Positions 14,501 to 21,599 of a DNA stretch of 64,000 nucleotides are shown here, in pieces (position 1 is the stretch's first letter; each line of letters starts with the position of its first letter). Position numbers and translations under genes: made by a program. This DNA comes from Onchidella celtica. Taxonomy: Eukaryota; Mollusca; Gastropoda; Systellommatophora; Onchidiidae. Location of the stretch: positions 47,011,317 to 47,075,316 of the forward strand of contig OZ007570.1 in NCBI GenBank assembly GCA_963931925.1. The letters run 5' to 3'. Under the pieces are notes generated by a model. That model saw only the letters and a list, made by a program, of their open reading frames with translations, did not search any database and was not told where the DNA came from.

Positions 14501-17500
14501 GCATTGTGGTGGGCACTAAAAGAAGTCCAGGAAGAGGACAGAGTGGGAAGTAGTGTGTTGAAAAAAGGGATAAGAGCAAGTTAACACTTTCGTTTTCAGG
14601 GGTTTGATCCTTTTACATGCCAAACATACGAGTCATTAGTTGGCTGTATTCTCCTGGAACCTTTGTTAACATGAGACTGCTGTGGCCATGCTCTCTCCCA
14701 ATGTTGATGGGCATATTTCTTTTCCCCCAATTTGTTATCTATAGACAATGAGGCAATGAACTCCTAGTAATACTCAAGTATATAGTTGGTCAGCTGTTGG
14801 AATCATGTAAAAACTAAACTCAAAAGCTGTTGTCAAAGCATCGTAGTATTTCACATAGAAAGCTATTGCAAAACAATTCAGCATTTTCTCTAAATGACTT
14901 GGTAATTTGTCTATGGTTCCCTGACATCAGCTTTTGAACTTTAGTTTTAATAAGGTTCCAGTTGCCAACCAACAATATGAAAAGCCAACATGAAGACAGA
15001 GGGAGTGAAAATCTGCCAAACTCCAACAAAAGTACCTTGTGTGTGGCTCCATATTCCCATTATGTAGATACTTCCTTGAAAATCAGCAGTATGTTATAGT
15101 ATGAAAGATACACTTAAACAGGAGATCTACAATGTCAAAATCATAACTTTTGGACTATACCCTTCCCACATATGAGAAAACTGATGATAAACCAAACAAA
15201 TGCACCCATAAGGTCACAATAAATGCGTAATGGCCCATGATGACCATGACATTGTGCTCATTATTATATAAACTCCCTCAAGTCAGCTTAGCAAAGATTT
15301 AACTAACATGTTCTTTCAGCATTTACCTGTGGACAGGTAAATACAAGTGATACAAATACAAAATATGCACAACTGGAATCAATATATGGCAAAAAGAAAA
15401 AGTTGTATATATAGCAAAGCCTCGCATAACATATAATACAGAAACATAAACTTTTTTTTTTGCCATATTTTGACTTTGCTTCAAGCTTGCCTTTAGAGCA
15501 CGGGCCTTTTCCGTTAGATTTTTAATATGGGTCTTTTCCTGTTAGATCTTTAACTTTATTTTTATCTGATCTTACCTAAAGGCATCTGAGGGCCGAAAGC
15601 TAGCCTAAAGAGAGGTAACAAAAAAAACCATGAGAGGCGCAAAGTGGCCGTTATCGTGCCCCTACGCCGTTAAACCCAAACTCAAACTCAAAGCTTCAAG
15701 CTTTACAGATTTTCTGTAGTTTTTATAATGTGCCCAATTGGAGCTTGCCTCCAACTGGAAAGAGTATGAAGTAGACTGAAAATATTAAAAATAATGATAC
15801 CTTAACCATGGCTTATACTTTGAAATGTATAATGAGCTGATTGCATCTGGTACTTCTCTAGTTTCATCATTAGAATTTCATGAGTAATGATGTTTCGCTG
15901 ATCCATATGCTTTTTGAACCCGCCGCAAGTCAGTTCTGTATTAATTTGCTAGAAAAACCATACATTTTATTGTTTGCACTGTGAGGTGTATGTCTATAGC
16001 AATGTTTCATATTGACAGTCGCCCATTTTCTATCCTTCTCAATTGTTTTGCTGATTGGCGTTAGGCGAGTAAATGTGTTTCTACATTAACCTTTTCACAC
16101 TGCAGGGCTCATGGCTCTCGCATGACTACCGTATATTCATTCTTTACAGTGGCTATTACCTACGTACGCATTATTTCATAGGTGATTTTGAAAATTCATT
16201 TAAAACAATCTGATAAAGCTAGAATATATCTGGTATCATTGGAAAGCTTCTTCAGAGAAGATGACAGTAGTATAAAGTAGTAGTACACAGTAGTACAAAA
16301 ACAAAAACAAAAAAAACGGTATGCGTTAAATAATCACGCATAATCCCAGGTGGTGCAAGGTGCCTCAATCGGGTGGACGAGTCACTGCACCTCACGGGCG
16401 GCTGGTGTATCGATGGGTTGTAAAACAGAATGCCCCCAAAGATGTGGGGTGACGTGAAAAGCTTAAAGCTGCGAAGATGGTACAAAATTTCTTGGGTGGA
16501 AGATACACAATTTTATTTTCACCATTATGAAAGCCTAATTATCTTTTCAAGGCACTCAATCACTGGTGGCTCAGCAAGAGCCTAATCTTCATCTCTAATT
16601 ACATAGTCTTGAAATGGGATGTAGAACCTGAACACCTCCCCCCCAGACACAAAAAAAAAAAAGCTGTGTCAGACAACGAGAACATCAACCAGACCCCAAA
16701 TCCTCATTCTTACCTACCTGTTTTGACAAATTCTGCATTTTCATTATCTTCTGATTTCAAGAAATATGGCAGCACGTGTTTGTAGGCCCAGTTCATGGCC
16801 CCATTTTCTGCCCATTTGTCGTAATCTTTTTGCAGACCTCTCAGATAGATCATCTCATTCACACTGGATGTGCCACCCAGAATTTTACCCTGGAGCCACC
16901 ACCCTTTCTGAAAGCAAAAAAAAAAAAAAAACCATCTCATATTACGAAAGCCCCGCTGAGTGGTACCCCCTCCCATCCTACTAACTTTTCGCTTCAAATT
17001 TCAAAGCTAGCATTAAAACTACACTTAATTACTGTATGCTTTAGAACAGCATTTGCCAACCTTTCTTATCCCGTACCCACGTCAATTTTTTTTTTAAAAA
17101 CACAGCCCACCATGACAGGATGTACACGGCATATATACAAACAGATTTTTATAATATTTATAGTATGTATTCATTCAAAAGAAGTTATGACTAAAGCTTT
17201 ATCTTCATCTGTTAAGTTCCATGTCTTAATCTGAGCTAAAAAAGGAAACCAGCAACATGACATAACCAAACAATACAACTGAGTTTAAATACACTGCGAA
17301 ATGAGGCTTTCTATGAAGAATCCCAACATCCCATTCTGAAGTCCCACGCCCCACCTGAGCTCTGCCACTTACAGTTTGGACTCATGTGAAACAATAAAAA
17401 CATTGGATGTCTATGAATAACAACTCCCCTACCCCATTTTCCATCAAGATCATAAGGATTTTGCTTCCAGATGACAGCATTATTGTAACAGTGGTTTTTG

Positions 17501-19837
17501 AGTGAGGTCCTGAGTCAAAGGCCTTTGATAATGTCTCTTTCCTTTCAGTACTGTACAGCCAATTAGGTTTACAAGCTACAGCTTCAAACAAACTGTAGAT
17601 ATATATCTTGTTTCAAATGGACATTGTAAGGCTGACTCTGGTTCTAGCAAAGGCCAAAATAATCATAGGAATGAAATTTACAAATGAAAGTGTGATGCTG
17701 CTTCAAAATGGTAATATTTTAAAAGTTACCCATCCTCATTTTTAGGATGGCTGGAAAGCATGTGTGGGCAATTAATAAAATTTCTCATTTCATATTGCAA
17801 AAACGGCAAATGAAAACAAATGATGACTTTAGTTATTGTATTAACAAAAAATTCTAACATGAATCAGGACATGATTTTTCTTTTTTGGGCCTATTTAAAT
17901 CCAGCTAGCTGTTTCATCAATAATTAATCAGTGATTAATAGATTTCAGTCCCTACTGTTTTAAGTACATCTGAGGTAATTCATGAATGTTTTTCAGGTCA
18001 GGCCTCTAAATGGAGGGCAAATTAATGTCTGACCCAGATGAAGGACTGACTGGTCAAATGCCGGACTGTCGACCCTCTTTTCACTCACCTGAGCTTTAAA
18101 GGCTTTCAAGGCATGTTTTTGTGGAACAGTGTAGTGATTCCAGTCAATGTCTGTATGGGCAGATAACAGGGTCAACATTGGGATGGGCACAGTTGGATGG
18201 TTTCTGTCGTCTTGTCCAGCCTCAAGCAGCAGAACTTTGTTTGTTGGAATTTCTGACAACCTGTTGGCCAGCACACAACCAGCTGAGCCTCCTCCAACTG
18301 AATAGATGCAGCCATTGTTAAAATGGCAAAAGTACAGAAAAGGTTGCACATTTTAAATCCTTATGTTAGATACAAACACTAATAAAACATTACAATAACT
18401 CACCAAAAAATGGAAATGAAGGGGAGGGGGGGGGGGGCAAGCCTTCAGTCACAACAACAACAAAACATAATAATAAATTACACAGGGAAATAGAGAAAAA
18501 TATTGATTTTTCAGACAGTTTACTTAAAGCCCAAATGAAAATGCCTAACACAATGCCAAGATCTTCTTTCATAAAAGTGTGTAATACATGTATTGTCACC
18601 TTCTGATGCTGAGTTATTATGATTATCCTGCATTTTCTCATTCTTTCATAACAAATTGCTATTTGTATTTTGATAAGCATATTACTCTGATAAATTTGAA
18701 TATATGACATATAAGGCTTTGAAAATTTCCCTTGACTTTCCTAGCTACTGAAGAAGTCATGGGAAAATTCAACACTCTGGGTTCTTAATGCGTATTATCA
18801 ACAGACTTCTAAACAGTAGTAGATCCATACTATGACAAGGATTTTTGGAAGAAATTGTTGATGTTTATATTGCTGCCAGTAAAATTTTCTTTTTGGCATC
18901 TCTCTTGGCACAAACTTGGGTTACCCAATCCATAGCCAAGTATCACACCAACGTAATGAACACTGGGGAATGCTGTCAAGTAGCAAGTCTATTGTGAATA
19001 CTGTTATTTCAAAACTTTCAGCGTTCAAAAGCTTAATGCCTGTTTTATGTGACTCTAAGTTCTCAATTTCATCACACTGTTGCTTTACCTACCTACATGA
19101 AATGGTAACTACATAACCCCGGTGAAGAAAAGAAATAGTACATTTATATTTTGACATCTTTCTGTAATGTCTTTTTATAAGTTAAAAGGAAACTAGTATT
19201 TATAAACAGTTTTAACTCTTTCCATGCCAATCCCCGATATATCGTCAACATGGCCGACCGCATTTGAACCAACCCACGCTATATCGTCGATATCAATTCC
19301 GGGGTTTCTTTCATTTCGCACGACTCTGCTCTTCCCTTTGCTTGTACTTTACATTCCTATCTATAAATCTTACACTTCTTTCTGTGTTTTTCAGCTTCTT
19401 CATCCATTTTCCTTCAATTTGATATAACAAACATGCTTAGGCTTCAATGATTTGAGGTAGATCTAGATCTAGTAAAATTCTCAATTTTCTGATTCACCCT
19501 TGCTTAGATTTTTCGCGAGCAAAAAAAATTGGCATAAACGTGGAAATGGCCCTGGCATGGAAAGAGTTAAATATGAGTAAAAGTTCTCTCACTATCACTA
19601 TTGGGCTTAAGTGCTCAATCACTATTTGGTAGAATGACTAATTGTATTGTCAACACATGCTGGTATGTTATAAAAACTTCTTCAGTAGCTACAATATTAC
19701 CACTCACCAATGATATAATCATATTCTGAATCAGCCTTGTCTCTTAATTCAGGTAGTCCATATAATGTCCTCTGGATGAACATTCCAATCAAAATAGCTA
19801 GGCTTGAGCTCAGAGCGAGATACCCCCAAGGACCCAT
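2426..19837 (-). CDS. GMC oxidoreductase (choline/glucose dehydrogenase-like), 11 coding exons, 592 aa
   Basis: FAD-dependent alcohol or choline dehydrogenase of the GMC family; the substrate cannot be read from sequence. The eleven exons all have GT-AG borders, and their phases sum to 1779 bases with no internal stop. Residues 1-25 form a short hydrophobic segment (signal anchor or membrane leader). The Rossmann FAD motif GGGSAGC lies at about 45-51, the first GMC signature ([12 protein letters not shown]) at about 120-131, and the second ([13 protein letters not shown]) at about 296-308. The active-site pair is His528 in [10 protein letters not shown] and Asn575 in [13 protein letters not shown]. 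The length matches animal choline dehydrogenases (about 590 aa). The start ATG has a good context (gccATGG) and lies 10 nt after a plausible splice acceptor, so an untranslated first exon further upstream is likely. The predicted leader resembles the secreted/anchored glucose-dehydrogenase branch more than a clear mitochondrial presequence. Family call very sure; subfamily not. Confidence 0.95.
2700..2890 (+). repeat. Hairpin repeat 'H', copy 1
   Basis: Perfect 17-bp inverted arms (ttggcaaaaagaaaaag at 2700-2716, its complement at 2796-2812) enclose tagcaaagcctcgc. A downstream segment follows, tttgactttgctt, then a stem-loop cacagtttttctgtg with a T-rich tail. Three other copies lie at 11.5, 15.4 and 21.5 kb. 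Intronic; family unknown. Confidence 0.65.
2985..3006 (+). repeat. Poly-G tract (22 G)
   Basis: Uninterrupted G run in the last intron of the GMC gene. The exact length is prone to sequencing error. Confidence 0.8.
3123..3485 (+). mobile_element. SINE-A, full length, with 12-bp target duplication
   Basis: It starts with a tRNA-like head with an A box (tggtctagagg) and a B box (ggttcgatgcc). A conserved body follows (cacctagtcttctc, gcacgttaaagatacc, ttggcagttg), then the family tail (gtaaatgccaagggcagcga, cctcctaaaataaagacc). The direct repeat gaacctcgtgaa flanks it at 3111-3122 and 3486-3497. It sits in the intron between exons 11 and 10. Confidence 0.92.
3925..4147 (-). CDS. GMC gene coding exon 10 (catalytic His)
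   Basis: 223 bases, acceptor tgcag, donor gtaaga. It contains the catalytic motif [10 protein letters not shown] (His528 by my count) and DPQLR. It ends in phase 2. Confidence 0.95.
5120..5300 (-). CDS. GMC gene coding exon 9
   Basis: 181 bases, acceptor ttcag, donor gttagt. It carries [17 protein letters not shown] and PLIDPNYL, the near-invariant LRP-x-SRG-x-I-L block of GMC enzymes. It ends in phase 1. Confidence 0.95.
5405..5663. mobile_element. MITE with ~35-bp terminal inverted repeats
   Basis: The left arm (gtcgtcgctgcaggattcta, then aacggctaactc) is complementary to the right arm ending near 5663 (gagttagccgtttagaatcc, then tgcagcgacgatg). The interior is non-coding. It lies in the intron between exons 9 and 8. 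The target duplication is unclear, so the superfamily is unassigned. Confidence 0.75.
6021..6169 (-). CDS. GMC gene coding exon 8 (substrate domain)
   Basis: 149 bases, acceptor cctag, donor gtaagt. It encodes [18 protein letters not shown] and WPDVQLEF, conserved landmarks of the C-terminal substrate-binding domain. It ends in phase 0 after residue 416. Confidence 0.93.
6590..6790 (+). repeat. ~200-bp dispersed repeat, copy 1 (mirrored at 10.4 kb)
   Basis: Shares ttcattatttttttggctta, ggagtctagaac and aagttggtaatatt with the reverse complement of 10417-10618. Intronic, upstream of exon 7 on the plus axis. Family unknown. Confidence 0.75.
6933..7083 (-). CDS. GMC gene coding exon 7
   Basis: 151 bases, acceptor ttcag, donor gtgagg. 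It encodes [16 protein letters not shown], the loop that follows signature 2 in GMC enzymes, then substrate-domain sequence. It ends in phase 1. Confidence 0.94.
7448..7615 (-). CDS. GMC gene coding exon 6 (GMC signature 2)
   Basis: 168 bases (56 codons exactly), acceptor tacag, donor gtttgt. It contains [14 protein letters not shown] followed by [11 protein letters not shown], the GMC type-2 signature, at about residues 286-308. Confidence 0.95.
7680..9205 (+). mobile_element. SINE-C copy, split by an inserted element
   Basis: The left piece (gtgaaaggcacaaagtgtcc, cttatcgtact) and the right piece (gtactgatgtgccactaaac, then ccaaactcaatc) together match the SINE at 15489-15692. The insertion at 7743-9162 separates them and duplicates GTACT. 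Confidence 0.65.
7743..9162. mobile_element. Solo-LTR-like insertion (fossil LTR element)
   Basis: The 1420-bp insertion starts TGTCA and ends TGACA, as LTRs do, and a 5-bp duplication GTACT (7738-7742, 9163-9167) flanks it. Inside are a CRE-like palindrome (tgacgtca near 7867) and an AATAAA at about 8036. I see no second LTR and no gag or pol protein, so it is a fossil remnant, most simply a solo LTR. It is younger than the SINE it interrupts. Confidence 0.6.
9278..9790. mobile_element. piggyBac-type MITE, TTAA-flanked
   Basis: TTAA at 9278-9281 and 9787-9790 flank inverted ends ctctttgtgtaccacc and ggtggtacacaaaggg. TTAA target duplication and C-rich ends are hallmarks of piggyBac-like elements. 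No transposase; it sits in the intron between exons 6 and 5. Confidence 0.82.
9912..10033 (-). CDS. GMC gene coding exon 5
   Basis: 122 bases, acceptor cccag, donor gtaaca. It encodes [20 protein letters not shown] and [12 protein letters not shown], the strand leading to the second FAD-contact region. It ends in phase 0 after residue 260. Confidence 0.93.
10417..10618 (-). repeat. ~200-bp dispersed repeat, copy 2 (inverted relative to 6.6 kb)
   Basis: Reverse-complement match to 6590-6790 across nearly its whole length with scattered substitutions. It lies in the intron between exons 5 and 4. Confidence 0.75.
10927..11354. mobile_element. MITE with ~36-bp terminal inverted repeats
   Basis: Left end gtgagtggatctgatgaaac, then tgggcttaaggtgaaa; the complement is at the right end (tttcacctttagcccagttt, then tgtcagatccacccac). 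Non-coding interior; intron between exons 5 and 4. Confidence 0.75.
11528..11625 (+). repeat. Hairpin repeat 'H', copy 2 (shortened)
   Basis: Arms atggcaaaaa and tttttgccat lie close together, followed by the family segment attttgactttgcttcaag and the stem-loop ccacagattttctgtgg with a T-rich tail. Confidence 0.6.
12063..12184 (-). mobile_element. SINE-B, 5'-truncated, minus strand
   Basis: On the minus strand it reads ggcgctgcactgtggcgacg, gggctgcaatggcacaaagg, then ends in (ATACAA)n. The same tail occurs at 20.9 and 55.9 kb. Only the 3' part is present. Confidence 0.8.
13767..13895 (-). CDS. GMC gene coding exon 4
   Basis: 129 bases, acceptor cacag. It encodes [17 protein letters not shown] and the [13 protein letters not shown] block. 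The donor gtgcag is a weaker match than the others but gives the correct SEG|FAEIQ junction in phase 1. Reading through the donor loses GMC similarity, which supports the border. Confidence 0.9.
14137..14493 (+). mobile_element. SINE-A, 5'-truncated, with 14-bp target duplication
   Basis: Contains the SINE-A body and tail with a poly-C run at 14390-14411. The 14-bp repeat atctgttgcattgt flanks it at 14123-14136 and 14494-14507. Its 5' part shares an internal partial duplication with the copy at 29.3 kb. Intron between exons 4 and 3. Confidence 0.88.
14785..14974 (+). mobile_element. MITE family 'C', copy at 14.8 kb
   Basis: Left end gttggtcagctgttggaa and right end ggttccagttgccaaccaac form an imperfect inverted pair; the core matches 2120-2337. 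Intron between exons 4 and 3. Confidence 0.65.
15386..15740 (+). repeat. Hairpin repeat 'H', copy 3, interrupted by a SINE
   Basis: Arms tggcaaaaagaaaaag and a T-rich ttttttgcca partner, then tttgactttgcttcaagctt, are split from the terminal stem-loop (acagattttctgt) by the SINE at 15489-15692. Confidence 0.65.
15489..15692 (+). mobile_element. SINE-C with 11-bp target duplication
   Basis: About 204 bp, ending in cctacgccgttaaacccaaa followed by (CTCAAA) repeats. The direct repeat gcttcaagctt flanks it exactly (15478-15488 and 15693-15703). The tRNA-type head is degenerate or missing. Confidence 0.75.
16718..16907 (-). CDS. GMC gene coding exon 3 (GMC signature 1)
   Basis: 190 bases, acceptor tttcag, donor gtaggt. 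It encodes [18 protein letters not shown], the GMC type-1 signature that closes over the flavin, and the conserved DYDKWAE segment. It ends in phase 1 in the Gly codon of the KTGFH junction. Confidence 0.95.
18089..18297 (-). CDS. GMC gene coding exon 2 (FAD-binding motif)
   Basis: 209 bases, acceptor ttcag, donor gtgagt. It encodes the dinucleotide-binding [13 protein letters not shown] and the following acidic strand end LLLEAGQDD, the classic beta-alpha-beta FAD site. It ends in phase 0 after residue 113. Confidence 0.95.
19212..19570. mobile_element. piggyBac-type MITE, TTAA-flanked
   Basis: TTAA at both ends with inverted repeats ctctttccatgcca and tggcatggaaagag. The interior repeats 'atatcgtc' motifs. 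It lies in the intron just downstream of coding exon 1. Confidence 0.82.
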
Positions 19838-19847
19838 GGCCAAATGT
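19708..19847 (-). CDS. GMC gene coding exon 1 (start codon at 19837)
   Basis: The acceptor 'cctcag' ends at 19848, leaving 10 nt of 5' UTR before the ATG at 19837-19835. The donor is gtgagt. The exon encodes [11 protein letters not shown] plus a hydrophobic stretch, then the beginning of the FAD fold (SEYDYII). It ends in phase 1, splitting a Val codon. The acceptor implies an untranslated upstream exon, not located. Confidence 0.88.
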
Positions 19848-20006
19848 CTGAGGATGCAAAAGAATATTATATTCACAGTGTGCTTTTAACCCACATAGTG
19901 CAAACCAAGACAGAGTATCCTGAGTGCGTTTAGTGATATATGCCCTAAATGTTTTCAAAATCAACTTGGATCATAAGAGATCATAGTACAAGCATATGAA
20001 TGATCA

Positions 20007-20214
20007 TTAACCCTTTCACTGCACACACCAAATCCAAAAATCAATTGTGCGAGCGCCTTGTGGACGTGAACTGTATGTCTTCAGTAAAGTTGATAGTGCC
20101 AGTGTACTGCTGACATTACACTCACTCGAACCATGTAACCTGTAAGTCCTTGCACTTAAAAAATTATTTTCAGCATATCACGGGGGGGAAAACATGTAGC
20201 AGTGAAAAGGATAA
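20007..20214. mobile_element. piggyBac-type MITE, short
   Basis: The left side is TTAA then ccctttcactgc; the right side is gcagtgaaaagg then ATAA (one mismatch from TTAA). About 208 bp, non-coding. It lies just upstream of the first coding exon. Confidence 0.6.
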
Positions 20215-20586
20215 CCGTGCCATCAATATTTTTAACCCTTCAGATTTTTTTCCACATATTTCTTTTCATATAGTTACCTTTATACATCTTTACCGTATCC
20301 CATTCTTGGCATTTTAATTAATCAGAGACACCAGATAGCCTCAGCAGGTAACTCATTTAAATTCACCGTGACAGCTTAAAACACCAAAATGGAGCTTCAT
20401 TATATAAATAAAGTTTTAAAATGCTGTAATTATAAAATGTACTACTGTAAAGAAACAGCATGATCTGCAAACACTGATACCATCTGTTTTCATAGCCAGA
20501 TCTTGAAACAATGCATTTTGGAAAACTAAAAGCAAAAATGAGATGTGGTAGAAAAAGAAAGCAGACAGACTGATCAAAATCAAACA

Positions 20587-21313
20587 GGGGCATGGTGGTC
20601 TAGAGACAAGGTGCTTGCTTCTCATGCCGTAGGTACCAGGTTCAAATCCTGGTTGGTGCAGGCAGGCTAAAATTGTGGGATTTTTCTCATATTAGCCTGT
20701 CCCTGATCCTATGGTAGATAGGACTGAGCACCTAGTCTTCTTGGGTAAAGACGAAAAACTCTGTACGTTGCACACTTTAAAGATACCTTGGCAGTTGAAA
20801 ATCAAGAAGAGTAGGGCTGAACAAGCCACTGCCCAGGCAAAATTAAATAAGATTTATCCCCACCACTCCCTCCCCCTCCCAAACTGCCAACCGGCGCTGC
20901 ATTGTGGCGACAACGTGTCTACTCCAGTTGTAACTGGGCTGCAATGGCACAAAGGCAAATTTCCAAAATTAATGGGATTAAAGAAGTATGGGCCCTTTTC
21001 ATTTACCGTCCTCCATATCACGTGATTTGCAAACAAAATGGCGGCGTGCCCCACTTGTAGGGCGGAAGCAGTGGACAACGGTCGAACTATGCCATCCTCT
21101 TGTTGGGCACCCAACTGTACAAACCCGTTATGTGCTGGTTCTGGCATAAAAATGCATCTTTGCTTAGACTGTGCACATATTCAGATGCCACCATTAAGGC
21201 AAGTTGAAGTTTTTGCCCTACACGGTGCTTTTTGAAGCCATGCGGCTCCCTGCAAACAACCGTAACGCGGAAGTGAAAAGGGTCTATACAAAATACAAAT
21301 ATTATACAAATGG
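20587..21313 (+). mobile_element. SINE-B, nearly full, interrupted by a DNA transposon
   Basis: The tRNA-like head (tggtctagagac; B box ggttcaaatcc) and SINE body match SINE-A. The 3' part is the SINE-B tail (ggcgctgcattgtggcgaca; ggctgcaatggcacaaagg). The (ATACAA) end is displaced to 21286-21313 by the insertion at 20990-21285. Confidence 0.85.
20990..21285 (+). mobile_element. Nonautonomous DNA transposon carrying a THAP-like coding start
   Basis: Inverted ends gggcccttttca and tgaaaagggtct are flanked by AT (TAT if one base is shared). Inside, an open frame from 21038 has an internal MPSSCWAPNCTN then GSGIKMH, which resembles the C-x-x-x-x-C start of a THAP zinc finger. THAP domains occur in P, Kolobok and ISL2EU transposases; the AT flank favours ISL2EU, by inference. 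The frame stops soon after, so it is a relic. Confidence 0.6.
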
Positions 21314-21484
21314 GCTGTTCTAAACGCTGACCATTTTTTTGTCAATACGGGATGTTTCCTCAAGATATAACCAGGAAGAAGAGTATGGAATGAACTGTTT
21401 CTTTTAATTCTTAGGCTAAATGCTGTAATTTCACTTTCATTTACACAATTGGTGTCTTTCTCACATAGCTAGAGCCTGGTCAAA

Positions 21485-21590
21485 ATGTGGCAAAAAGAAA
21501 AACTTGTGTGTAGCAAAGCCTCACATAAGAAATAATACAGAAACAATACAATCAAAGGCAAAGGAAAGGAAAAGGCAAAAACAAGCTAGT
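21485..21590 (+). repeat. Hairpin repeat 'H', copy 4 (5' part)
   Basis: Begins tggcaaaaagaaaaac, then tagcaaagcctcacataag and atacagaaacaatac, matching copies 1 and 3. The downstream stem-loop is absent. Confidence 0.55.
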
Positions 21591-21599
21591 GGTCTCCAT

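Noticed and set aside
16766-17234. 152-codon plus-strand frame
   Set aside because: It is antisense to exon 3 of the GMC gene and then runs into intron; no family similarity.
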